Assembly (NCBI GenBank): GCA_008360975.2
Contig: CM039182.1
Coordinates: 56,060,491-56,124,490 of the forward strand
Reading direction: 5' to 3'
From: Lichenostomus cassidix
Taxonomy: Eukaryota; Chordata; Aves; Passeriformes; Meliphagidae
Length of the DNA: 64,000 nucleotides
The notes beneath the pieces are model-generated. The model saw only the letters and a program-made list of their open reading frames with translations. It did no database searches and had not been told where the DNA came from. Both the position numbers and the translations under genes were made by a program. How positions within the stretch are numbered: the first letter of the stretch is position 1; each line of letters begins with the position of its first letter. Below, piece after piece: positions 12,785 through 22,612 of the stretch.

Positions 12785-13165
12785 TGTTATAAATGAATCA
12801 TGGAGTTGGCTTTCGTAAAGGGTTATGAGGTTTTTGTTATGGTTATTTGTTAATATGTTATGTCTAATTGTTAAGAGTTATGGTTAAGACAGAGGAGGGC
12901 TGGGCAGGCGGCTGGCCCATCAGAAGAAGACAAAGAGCCAGTCGGATCACCTGAAGGAGGAGGGGTTAGGGGGGTTATAAAAACTGTATCCCCTAGCCTG
13001 AGGGTGTGCCTCTAGCTACCCCCCATTGGTGGCTAAGCACCCAGCACTGCACTTTGCTTTGTGTAATGGCAGACAGCCATTCTAAGCCTCTTATCATTAT
13101 TTGTACTCTGAAATTGAGTGAACAAACTCTTTCAAAATTTAAGTAGTGAGATGACGTTTCTCACA
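12785..13165 (+). repeat. ERV-1 5' LTR
   Basis: 381 bp, TGTTATAAATGAA at the start and TTTCTCACA at the end. It contains TTATAAAA at about 12975. The position equivalent to the AATAAA signal of the 3' LTR reads AACAAA here (13121-13126). Confidence 0.95.
12975..12983 (+). promoter_or_regulatory. TATA box of ERV-1 5' LTR
   Basis: TTATAAAAA follows a GGGGTTAGGGG purine-rich block. The same box recurs in the 3' LTR at about 19669-19677. Confidence 0.75.
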
Positions 13166-13168
13166 TTT

Positions 13169-13186
13169 TGGGGACTCGTCTGGGAT
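13169..13186 (+). promoter_or_regulatory. primer binding site, tRNA-Pro type
   Basis: TGGGGACTCGTCTGGGAT starts 3 bases after the LTR end. It differs at two positions from the proline-tRNA primer site known from murine gammaretroviruses, so proline tRNA is the likely primer. Confidence 0.85.
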
Positions 13187-13600
13187 AAGCCTCAAGCTCG
13201 GCGGTCCCAAAGGACATCAGAGGAGGGGTGCCCTGCTGTTCTTTTTGATGGCTCTGAGGATATCCTTCAGAATCGCTGACCGTTGCTGGCTAGATTCCTG
13301 AAGAACGAGAAGAGGCTTCACAAAGCGAACTCAAACAATGGCCGTGGATAGTAAGGGAGGGTACCCGGGCTCCTCCCGTGTGGAGTGTGTGGCCCGTGAT
13401 TCGTGCACGAACCCGCTGGTGGAAAAGTGCTGTGAGTAACCAGTGGGGGGCGTTTGAGAGCGACAGTGTGAAAGTGTGTGACTGTATGTAACAGGGACTG
13501 ATGGTCAGATCCCTGAAGCGAGTGTGCAAAGAGGGGAGCGATTGCGAAAGGTATGATTGAACTCTCAGGGAGAATCTCTGGGTGTTGGCAGGGGGAGGTG

Positions 13601-13834
13601 GGATACTGCTTAGGAGTGTCTGGGATCCAGAGAGTAATTGTGCGCTCTCCAGGCGACCTGCGTAGATGGGGCTCAGGTATTCCTTACCAAGAACCACAGG
13701 CATCTGATGCGGCAGAGCCAGGGTTTTGCCGGGCAGCCACCGGGAAACCTTTTAGGATACCGTTTAGTGTCTGGGGTCCAGAGAGTAATTAGGGTGCTCT
13801 CTCCAGGTGACCTGCATAGGCGGGGCTCAGGTAT
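13601..13834 (+). repeat. 80-bp direct repeat in ERV-1 leader
   Basis: Two copies (13601-13680 and 13755-13834, period 154). They share GGATAC near the start, CCAGAGAGTAATT in the middle, then CTCTCCAGG(C/T)GACCTGC and GGGGCTCAGGTAT at the end. Confidence 0.8.
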
Positions 13835-14370
13835 CTATGTGTGTGATTAAATAGAGGGATCCCAGGTTTATTTTGAAAAAAGAGAGTGTGTTGTGGCCAC
13901 AGAAAAAGTGAGAACAGAGTGAGTGAAGCTGTGTGTGTCTGTGAATTACAGTGGGGAGATTATCTGGGATTTTGGGAGTCTCCAGTGGTGGGGACTTTGC
14001 CTGGAGTTCTGGGAATTTCCGGTAAAAGGTTTGGTTGAAATTTGTCAAAAGGTGTGGAGGCTTGGTCTCCAGTGGAGGGGGTCTGTTGCTGTGTGTGGGT
14101 GCCGGCAAAATTGAGGCTGTTTCTGTGTGTGTGACGGCAGAATCAAAACTGTTTCTGTGTGTGTGTCAGTGAGGGGCAGCACAGGGGTGCTGAGAGAGAG
14201 GAAACGTTGGCGCGAGGTGGTGAGATGTGGACCTCGCCCCTAGGATCCCTCTGTGCAGGCGGCTGTCTGTGAGCTCCCCGCTCCTGGAGCCACTGGGAAC
14301 CCAGTTTGTCCTTTGGCAGGGGCCGCTTCTCCAGGGCGTGGCAGGCAGCGGGCAGGGAAGAGCGAGAGGC

Positions 14371-14498
14371 GCCACTTTTGAATTTTTTTGGTGGGAAGTG
14401 CTGCTTTTGAATTTTTTGGCAGGAGCGCCGGTTTTGAATTTTTTCAGCGGGAAGTGCCAGTTTTGAATTTTTTCGAAGGGAGATGCCATTTTGAATAG
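14371..14498 (+). repeat. T-rich 27-29 bp tandem repeat upstream of gag
   Basis: About 4.5 units, each with GCC, a two-base variable step, TTTTGAATTTTTT, then a G-rich spacer ending GGGAAGT or similar. Starts are at 14371, 14400, 14427, 14456 and a partial unit at 14485. The array ends about 22 bp before the gag start codon. Confidence 0.9.
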
Positions 14499-14520
14499 TT
14501 GTAAAGTAACAGGCTTGAAA

Positions 14521-16231
14521 ATGGGACTAAGGGGGAGTAAGATGCAATCAGAAAGGGAAGAAAATGAAAACATCAGTATCTACATACCACCAGAAAGCCC
14601 TTTGGGGTTTAAATTGGCAAACTGGGAGAAGGATTTGTTGACCTTTTGTAAATAAAAAAGAACCCTTTGACCATAAGGAGACTAAATATGCAGCCTGCTG
14701 GGTTGGTAATGCCATTGAGACCACTAGTGCTAAGTTATCAGAAGCTACCAAGAAGGAACATGTTGTAACGTGTATCCTTCCTGTCCCTGACCCCGCCCCC
14801 CTGACCCCTTCTGACTGGATGTGAGTCAGGACCGCCCCCCATCCCTAGAGATAAAATCCCCAGCCAGATCCAGAACGGGCCTCTTTGGTTCTGGACTCAT
14901 ATGGAACCTGTACCCTCCCTCGCCTTCCCTTCCCCCTCCCCAGTCTCCCCACTCCTCCCCTGTTTTCCTCAATAAAAACACCATGGAGACCAGGAACCAA
15001 ACAGCTGCCTTTCTAAACCTGCAACGCTTCTACAAGAACCGTGTCTGACCAGCCCCACAGCTCGTGGCCATGGAATGACCATCCTGCGTGTTCCGGTTCT
15101 AGGGCAGCCCTCCCCCGCAGCAGGGGAGGGCTGCCCTCAGGTTTTGCACTGCTGCAGGAACAGGCTAAGGAGAGGGAGAAGAAAGTATGGGACCCCTTAG
15201 TTGTGTTACCTCCCCTGTGGTCCCCTATCCCAGCAGGCCCAGTACCTCCAGTGGCCCCTATTCCCCCTAGACCAGTTACTCCTATTGCCCCTCCAATTCC
15301 AGTGGGATCACCCAATTACCCTGGTCCAATTATTCCCTCCACCTCAAAAACAACCCGTTCCTTGGATAAACCATCCAGATCATCCGGCCCTAGTTTCTTG
15401 CGTGAGGGACCTTATGCAAATACTCAGAGAAAACTAGCTCTCAAGCAGGAAGGTGAAGGAGAGAGAAATATTGGCTTGTTCCCGTTGCGGGAGGTACCAT
15501 GTGGGGGAGCTCATGGGAGGATAGGTTTTGTTAATGCCCCACTAACCTCTTCAGAGGTGAGAGCCTTTAAAAAGGAAATGAAAGGGTTATTAGAAGACCC
15601 AATTGGAGTGGCAGAACAATTTGATCAGTTCTTAGGCCCAAATATCTATATGTGGGATGAAATGGACTCTATTATGAAAATTTTATTTTCCCCAGAAGAC
15701 AAATGATTAGGGTAGCAGGAATGAGGATTTGGGAAAGGGAAAACCAGCAAGGTCCACCAGGAGAACATAAAATGCCATTAATGGTCCCAAATTGGAATCC
15801 AAATGATGAAAGAGGGAGAAGGGAAATGAATTACTATAGAAATTTGATAATAAAAGGAATAAGGGAAGCTGCCCCAAAGACAAACAATATTAAAAAGGCC
15901 TTTTGTGGGCAACAAGGTAAAGAGGAGACACCAACGGAATGGCTGGGATGGTTACGAAAAGGTAGAAGGCTGGCAAGAGAGACAGCTAGATGGTTTGTTG
16001 TGAGAAGCACAAAAGGCCTTTGTGAGGAGAGATGAGGAAAAAATGCGAGCAAAAGCAAAAACGATAGTAGCAGCAGTGAGGGAAGGGAATAAACCACAGG
16101 AGCACACTGCTGATACAAGAAGAAAAGGAGGGAATCCAAGGGTGAGACAGTGGAGCCAAGATAGACCAGTACGGGGAAACTGCTTTTATTGTGGTCAAGA
16201 AGGCCATCACCAGAAAAATTGTGAACAATGA
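14521..16231 (+). pseudogene. gag: ERV-1 gag (matrix-capsid-nucleocapsid), broken
   Basis: Gag is the structural polyprotein that builds the virus core. The start at 14521 opens MGLRGSK, giving glycine 2 for myristoylation and a serine/lysine cluster typical of a matrix N-terminus. The frame stops with TAA after 44 codons. A proline-rich stretch follows (about 15041-15370, PPxxP-like repeats as in the p12 region). Capsid similarity runs 15480-15990, with a FPLREVP-type opening and a conserved EVRAFKKEMKGLLEDP segment. The nucleocapsid finger C-x2-C-x4-H-x4-C lies at about 16183-16224 (CFYCGQEGHHQKNC). Capsid is split by a frameshift near 15700, and a second one near 16020 returns to the earlier frame. 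The matrix region carries at least one further frame change before 15041. No intact Gag can be made. Confidence 0.9.
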
Positions 16232-16317
16232 CTGAAAGACCAAAGGACATTCCAGGAAATCCAGGTGGGAACACCTGAAGATCAGGGGTGTCAGTGCCTC
16301 TACCTCCTGGGGCATGA

Positions 16318-16521
16318 GTGCCACATGGAGCCCTTGATAAATTTACAAGTTTCTTCCCCAGGAAGAAAATTGAGTTTTTGGTTGATACCGGGGTGGAGAG
16401 ACCTTGTATTGTTAGGGTACCTAGGGAGTGTGTTATTAGTGAAAAAGCTATGAATGTGGTGGGCCCAAAAGGGGAGTATTTCCAGGCACCACTTGCAGGG
16501 AAGTTGGCGCATAAGCCCTGA
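16318..16521 (+). pseudogene. pro: ERV-1 protease fragment
   Basis: An aspartic protease fragment with the catalytic triplet in FLVDTGVERP (DTG codons near 16384-16392) and N-terminal flank. It lies in a different frame from nucleocapsid, so at least one indel separates them. The dimer half normally continues for about 60 further residues, but the frame stops at 16521 and the flap region is not evident. It sits directly after gag, as in gammaretroviruses, where readthrough of the gag stop joins Gag and Pol. Confidence 0.75.
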
Positions 16522-16599
16522 ACAAATAGCAGGAATACTTTCCTTTCCACCCCCAAAAAGCAAGAGGGAGATGAGACAACTATAAGGTTTGATTTGATA

Positions 16600-17826
16600 T
16601 TGTAGAATCTGACTGGATGAATACACTCAAAATTTCTTTATGAAAAACTAGGAGAAGAGGAACTGGTAAAATGGACTGAGCAAGATGATGAAAAATTGAA
16701 AAAACTGAAGTTTAAATTATCAACCGCACCTATTTTGAGTCTACCATCAATAGAAAAGCCTTTTGATTTATATGTAAATATTGACAAAGGAGTAGCGTAT
16801 GGGGTGTTAGCTCAAGACTGGGGGGGAATTCGGAGACCAGTAGCCTTCCTTTCTAAGTTACTGGACCCTGTTACCCGAGGTTGGCCCACCTGTGTACAAG
16901 CAGTGGCAACCACAGCTGTGTTAATTGAGGAAAGCCAAAAACTAATATTTGGGGGAAAGCTGAAGGTACACACTCCACATGTGTTGAGAAATATATTGAG
17001 CCAGAGAGTAGCTCAATGGCTGACAGACCCCCGCATATTAAAATATGAAACCATCCTAATCCACTCTGACCATTTAGTCCTGGTTACCAATGGAAGCAGC
17101 AATCCCGCTCAATTTTTGTATGGACCCCCTCAACAAGAATTGTTACATGACTGTTTAGAAGTGGTTGATCTGCAGACAAAAGTGAAGGAGGACCTAACAG
17201 ACTGCCCTGTTCCGGGAGGAGAAAAGATCTTTGTGGATGGATCTGCTAGGTGTATAATGGGGAAACGATGTTCTGGATATGCCCTGATAGATGGCATCAA
17301 GTTAAAGGCAATTGAGAAAGGGAAGCTCCCATCAAATTGGTCGGCTCAATGTTGTGAGCTGTATGCATTAAAAAGGGGATTGGAAATATTAGCTAACAGC
17401 ACTGGAACCTTATACACCGACTCTAGATATGCTTATGGAGTTGTCCATACCTTTGGAAAAATTTGGGAGGAGAGGGGACTGTTAAACTCTAAAGGTAAAA
17501 GCTTAACACATGAAGGGTTACTTTTAGAAATTTTAGAAGGTTTAAAGAAACCAAGAGAAATCGCATTTGTATATGTAAAAGGTCATCAAGCAGGAATGTC
17601 ATTAGAAGTGAGAGGGAATCGCCTAGCAGATAGGGAGGCAAAGGAGGCTGCAGAAGAAGGAGTAGAAAAGGTAATGGTGGTCACAAGAGATGAAGAAGAA
17701 CAAGAGGTCCCCATTTTTAGTAAGGCTGAGGAAGAAGTAATAAGGTCATTGGGAGGGGAGAAAGACCAGCAAGGCCAATGGAAACTTCCAGACAGAAGGC
17801 AGATGTTAAATAAGGCATTGACTTGA
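16600..17826 (+). pseudogene. pol: ERV-1 pol: reverse transcriptase C-terminus and RNase H
   Basis: The open segment 16696-17826 begins in the connection part of reverse transcriptase (APILSLPSIEKPFDLYV, then a VLAQ..GG..RPVAFLSK segment). RNase H follows: it cuts the RNA strand of RNA-DNA hybrids. Its acidic residues are present: D in VDGS (codon at 17236), E in CCELYALKRG, D in LYTDSRYAYG and D in LADREAK, plus the KGHQAG histidine. The fingers and palm domains with the YxDD catalytic motif are absent: only about 175 bp separate the protease frame from the connection. This is an internal deletion of several hundred residues. The segment ends in a TGA before the integrase zinc domain. Confidence 0.9.
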
Positions 17827-18863
17827 GAGGTACTAAAATGTTTACATCGAAGTACACATTGGGGCTCACAAGCCCTTTGTGATCAGTTTTTAAGGACTTT
17901 TGGATGTGTAGGGGTGCACGAATTGGCAAAAAGGGTAACTGAAAGGTGTTTGGTGTGCCGAAAGGTTAATAGAAAAGTGATGAGTAAAACCATACCTGGA
18001 GGTTTAGGGATAGCCATGAGACTTTTACTGAATTGCCTCAAATACAACAGTGAAAATATTTATTAGTGATTGTGGATCATCTTACACACTGGGTGGAGGC
18101 AGTACCAACCGTAAATGCAACAGCAAATACCGTGAGCAAAGTGTTATTAGAACACATTGTCCCCAGGTATGGTATTATAAATAAAACAGATTCGGACCAA
18201 GGAACCCCCTTTACCTCCCAAATTTTACAGAAATTGGCTAAAAATCTCGGTAATGAATGGAAATTTCACACTCTTTGGCATCCACAAAGTTCTGGCCAAG
18301 TGGAAAGAATGAATCAAACATTAAAAGTGACTCTGACAAAATTGATATTGGAAAATAAAATGTCTTGGATTAAATGTCTGCCCTTGGCCTTACAGAGGAT
18401 TCAAACTCAGCCAAGAGCTGATTTAGGGGTCTCGCCCTATGAGATGTTGTTTGGACTGCCCTTTATGATTAATAAGTATGAAATGGCCACTCAGGAAGAT
18501 AGTGAGGCCTGCACCGATAAATATTTGACTACCGTCACTAAAAATCTGGAGAATCTGAGATCACGAGGATTGATCCCCCAGACAACTCCCCATGATTTTA
18601 AAATTCATGAAGTTAATCCTGGTAACTGGGTGTTGGTGAAGACCTGGAAAGAGAAGTCTCTAACTCCTCAATAGGAGGGTCCATTTCAGGTGCAGCTAAC
18701 CACCAAAGCAGCCGTAAGGACCCAAGAAAAAGGCTGGGTACATGCCACCCGAATAAAGGGACCGGTAGAACCGCCTGAGGACTGGACAGTGACATCACCA
18801 CCCAGAAGCCTCACAGTCATCCTAAACAAAAGACCACAAGCAGAAGATAAACCCAGAGACTGA
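17827..18863 (+). pseudogene. pol: ERV-1 integrase, damaged
   Basis: Integrase joins viral DNA to the chromosome. The zinc-binding H-x3-H and C-x2-C pairs are at about 17842-17962 (HRSTH; CLVC). A frameshift and small loss follow near 18020-18060. The region that should hold the first catalytic aspartate reads without it, and a TGA interrupts just before VDHLTHWVEA. The second aspartate (SDQGTPF) and the glutamate (HPQSSGQVERMN) are present. The C-terminal GPF motif follows a TAG at 18672-18674, in the same frame, and that frame ends at 18863. Family assignment is secure; function is lost. Confidence 0.9.
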
Positions 18864-19457
18864 ATGATCAAAGAGTATCCCTGCATAATTAATTAATGTT
18901 ATTACTGTTCCTGATACTGTTAACAATCTTGTGTGATTGATATTAGAAGCTAATTTAATTGAAGTTGAAGTTTATATCTTACCTCTTCAGAAGTAGCTGA
19001 ACCTTCATCGCCTGAAAAATTTTTGATAAAAACATCCTGACTAACCAGCCTAGTTGTTAGGATTCAGAGATTTGAGAAGGAGAATGTGGGCCTGAACAGG
19101 AAGACAGAAGTAGAGGGTGAGAGGAGGCCATGGAAGTGGTGGTTGTCCTTGCCTCGTGACATCCCCTTTGCAGGCTCCAGCCCTGCAGGAATGGTGGGAG
19201 GAAGAGCGCCTCAGCTCAGGCTAATGGTACCTCTACTCTGTATGGTCATAGTCCATCCTCTTGGAGCTGACACAAACTCCTGTGGGCCATGTTATCAGAT
19301 TATGTATGACTCATTTACTTGCACAGAGCGTAGTAAAACGTTCTGGCTGGCCAAAAATGTTAGAACATATGCTCAAAGATCAGGCGGTGAACGTCCAGAC
19401 CAAGAAGGTTAGATCCGTTTTGAATCATAGACGATTACAAAAGCCAAATGTTGTAAC
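18864..19457 (+). pseudogene. ERV-1 env remnant
   Basis: About 600 bp lie between integrase and the polypurine tract, where env (normally about 1.8-2 kb) should be. A frame from 19086 has a basic start, a hydrophobic leader-like stretch (LMVPLLCMVIVHPLGA) and then cysteine-bearing sequence (CGPCY), as expected for a signal peptide and the beginning of a surface subunit. No transmembrane subunit, fusion peptide or CX6CC motif is visible. Most of env has been deleted. The assignment rests on position and the leader-like segment. Confidence 0.4.
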
Positions 19458-19475
19458 AAAAAGAAAGAGGAGGGA
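19458..19475 (+). promoter_or_regulatory. polypurine tract of ERV-1
   Basis: AAAAAGAAAGAGGAGGGA ends 2 bases before the TG of the 3' LTR. It would prime plus-strand DNA synthesis. Confidence 0.9.
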
Positions 19476-19477
19476 TT

Positions 19478-19859
19478 TGTTATAAATGAAATCACGGAGT
19501 TGGCTTTTGTAAAGGGTTATGAGGTTTTTGTTATGGTTATTTGTTAATATGTTATGTCTAATTTTTAAGTGTTATGGTTAAGACAGAGGAGGGCTGGGCA
19601 GGCGGCTGGCCCATCAGAAGAAGACAAAGAGCCAGTTGGAGCACCTGAAGGAGGAGGGGTTAGGGGAGTTATAAAAACTGTATCCCCTAGCCTGAGGGTG
19701 TGCCTCTAGCTACCCCCCATTGGTGGCTAAGCACCCAGCACTGCACTTTGCTTTGTGTAATGGCAGACAGCCATTCTAAGCCTCTTATCATTATTTGTAC
19801 TCTGAAATTGAGTGAATAAACTCTTTCAAAATTTAAGTAGTGAGATGATGTTTCTCACA
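19478..19859 (+). repeat. ERV-1 3' LTR
   Basis: 382 bp, nearly identical to the 5' LTR. TATA box at about 19669-19677 and canonical AATAAA at 19815-19820. It ends TTTCTCACA, followed by the CTAT duplication. Confidence 0.95.
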
Positions 19860-19899
19860 CTATGATAATCATGGAACCTCCACACTGGCAAAAAATCAA

Positions 19900-20275
19900 A
19901 TACGTTGTTTTGGCCTTTGGACAGAGATTCAGAATGTACGTGTAAAACCAAAAGATCTCCTGTCCTTTTTCAAAAAAAGACCCCCAGAGCCCCCTACCAA
20001 ATGGAACCACACAGGTGCAAGGATATAGAAATTACTTTTGAACTCATTCTAATACGAAGCAGGGATAGGTTATACATATGTATACATGTATTGAGAAATT
20101 CCATGGATGTGTAACAATGTAACCAGATATATACCGAGCTATACAGAAGTGACTGTGCACGTGTCTTTGGAGGGCTACCTCCCACGTGCCCCACGCTGTA
20201 ATAAACATACCGGCTTTACAACATAAAATTATATAGGTTGTGAAGTTTTGTCTTTTTCTTAAATCATGGATATAA
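19900..20275 (+). mobile_element. LTR 3' fragment of another ERV
   Basis: A CpG-containing block (GGAGGGCTACCTCCCACGTG) precedes AATAAA at 20200-20205 and a T-rich tail (GTTTTGTCTTTTTCTTAA), resembling the R/U5 region of an avian LTR. The sequence before it may be U3 or internal. It lies just outside the ERV-1 target duplication. Boundaries are uncertain. Confidence 0.45.
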
Positions 20276-20507
20276 AACCAGGAAGAAAACAATGGTTACT
20301 TTAGCTTTGTTAATAAGTGATAATATTCCATTTCAAACATGATGTCTTTTTAAAAACAGTTTGATGACATAACTTTTCCTGCTGAAGTCTTTGATTATTG
20401 TATTCATAGGAACAAAGCTCAACTAACTAAATAAATATACTTGATAGTTGCCTCACTCAAATTATCTGTGCAATTAATACCATAACACAGCTTACATAGA
20501 TCCCTCC

Positions 20508-21406
20508 TGTAGAAGGTTGGGGAGGGGGGGCGGAATTTTCTCCATTTCTATACCCGAACGGGTACTCAAGGACCATTAACTCTTTTGTAAGAAATAAAGA
20601 TGTGGCCAGGTGTGGTCAGGGGAGGACGAAATCTGACCTTGGGGGACTACACTTGCTCGCTGGGCATCGGAGGGGACAGAGGGAAGCTGCTGCCTTACTT
20701 TTGCTGCGACCATGTAGAGTCTGGCTCTTCACTGCCTTCTCTTCCTGGCTGGGTGAGCTTCTATTTGGGAAAGGGCACTGGATTCCTACGATTTTCCCTT
20801 CCAGGAGAGCACACCTCCCCGCCTGTGCTCACAGCTGCTGCATAAGAGCCTGGCTGTCGCTGCCCCTGGCCCTGCCTCTCGGAATTCACTGCAGCTTCTG
20901 CCACAACTGCGGAGCTTCTGACACCTTTGCTGGATAGCCCGGGCGAGCCAATCCTGCCGTTCCAGCTCGCTGCTCCGAGCTCTGCTGTGTGCGGCCCCTG
21001 CAGCTCAGCCCGCCTGCCATCACCAACCCCATGAGACCAACCAGCCCTTGCACCACAGCTCCACCTGCAGCTGCTCAGAAGTCATCGCACCTGCCCTGCC
21101 TGGCTGAGAGCGCAACAGCGCCCCTGCTGGCTCTGACTGTAACTGCACCAAAGGGAAGGGTGCCTGGCAGCCCAGAGCAAGCTGCCACTGGGTTTCTGGG
21201 TTTGTTTGTTGTTGCTACTGTTGTTTGTTGTTTGTTTACTTTGTTATAGATACTACTAAAGAACTGTTATTCCTTTTCCCGTATCTTTGCCTGAAAGCCC
21301 TTGACTGCAAAGTTATAATAATTGGGAGGGAAGGGGGGTGTCACATTCTCTATTCTAAGGGAGATTTCCACTTTCTTAGCAGACAGCTGTCTTTCAAACC
21401 AAGACA
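20508..21406 (+). mobile_element. LTR-like repeat, family F3, plus copy
   Basis: 899 bp, starting TGTAGAAGGTTGGGG and ending AAACCAAGACA. The minus-strand copy at 9917-10706 shares the start, the TTTTGTAAG block, the GC-rich middle and the AAGAACTGTTATTCCTTTTC block near the end. TG/CA ends and length fit a solo LTR. No clean target duplication was found. Confidence 0.6.
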
Positions 21407-21505
21407 CCTATAAAAATGTCTGCAAACATCCTAAAAATATTCAAATCCTACTGAACCTTGATGGTATTAAAAGCAATAATCCAGGTGAGTTTCCACCCTT
21501 CAAGG

Positions 21506-22612
21506 TATAGTAGGTTGACACTAACTGGATAACAGGTGTCCACCAAAACTGCTCTATCACTTCCCTCCACAGCTAGATAGGAGAGAGAAAATGGAGCAAA
21601 AGGTTCATGTGTTGAGATAAGGACAGGGAGAGATCACTCACTAAATACAATCACCGGCAAAATGAACTGAACATGGGGATATTGACTGAATTTATTCCCA
21701 ACAAAATCAGAGCAGATAATGAGAAGTAAAAGAAATCTTAAAACTACCTTCCCCCATGCCTCCCTCCTTAACAGACTCTCCCTTCTCCTCCCCAGTGGCA
21801 CAGGGAGACAGGGAATGGGGGTTATCATCAGTTCATCACAGTTGTTCCTGCTGCTTCTTGGGAAGAATAGTCCTTCCTCTGCTCCAGCATGGGATCCCTT
21901 TCACTGGAGAGAGTTCCCCATGAACTTCTCCAATGTGAATCCATCCCATGGGCACCAATGCTTCACAGACTGCTCCAACATGGGTCACTTTTCCATGGGG
22001 TGCAGTCCTTCAGGCAGAGCCTGCTGCAGCATGAGGTCCCCACAGGGTCACAGGTCTTACCAGGAAACCTGCTCTAGTGTGGGCTCCTCTCTCCACAGGT
22101 CTGCAGGCCCCACCAGGAGCCTGCTCCAACACAGGACTCCCACCAGTTCACAGCCTCTTTCGGTCATCTACCTGCACCAGTGTGGGTCTCCTCCATGGGC
22201 TGCAGGTGGCTTTTTGCACTCCCATTGACTTCCACAGGCTGCAGAAGCATAGCTGCTTCACCATGGTCTTCACCATGGACTGCAGAGGAATCACAGTTCT
22301 GGCACCTGGAGCATATGCTCGCCCTCCTTCTCCACTGACCTTGGTGTCAACAGAGTTGTCCTTCACATGTTCTCACTCACCTCTTCTCTGGCTGCAATTA
22401 CATCTGCACAATAACTTTTTCCTTCTTCTTAAATATCTTACCACAGAGTCTACCATTTCTGATTGGCCCAGCCTTGGCCAGTGAGGGCCCGTCTTGGAGC
22501 CGGCTGGCATTGGCTGTGCTGGACATGGAGGAAATTTTCAGCAGCTTCTCACAGAAGCCACCTCTGAAGTCCCACCCCTGCTATCAAAACCTGGCTGTGC
22601 AAACCCTATACA
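21506..22612 (-). mobile_element. long avian LTR, family F1, minus copy
   Basis: Read on the minus strand it begins TGTATAGGGTTTGC, passes a GAGAAGCTGC block and a TATA-like TTTAAGAAGAAGG (plus about 22424-22440), then a region of repeated CCATGGG/CTGCAG modules. It ends in CCATTTTCTCTC, an AGTGATAGA block and a GTGTCAACC-type terminus near 21506. This is the family of 6540-7944. The long frames across the module region are composition effects. Confidence 0.65.

Larger units (their letters stand above)
12785..19859 (+). mobile_element. ERV-1: class I (gammaretrovirus-like) endogenous provirus, defective
   Basis: A two-LTR provirus of 7075 bp flanked by a perfect 4-bp duplication, CTAT (12781-12784 and 19860-19863). 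Both LTRs begin TG and end CA. Order: LTR, proline-type primer site, about 1.3 kb leader with repeats, gag remnants, protease fragment, C-terminal reverse transcriptase/RNase H, integrase, a short env remnant, polypurine tract, LTR. A 4-bp duplication, a single CCHC finger in nucleocapsid and a GPF-type motif in the integrase tail all fit gammaretroviruses. Breaks: stop and frameshifts in gag, loss of most of the reverse transcriptase including the catalytic YxDD region, stops and frameshift in integrase, and loss of nearly all env. The LTRs differ at 9 positions plus one 1-bp indel over about 381 bp (about 2.4%), so the insertion is fairly young but not recent. Confidence 0.95.

Noticed and set aside
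16229..16240. Readthrough TGA joining ERV-1 Gag and Pol
   Set aside because: The protease frame is not the nucleocapsid frame in this damaged copy, so a readthrough signal cannot be claimed.
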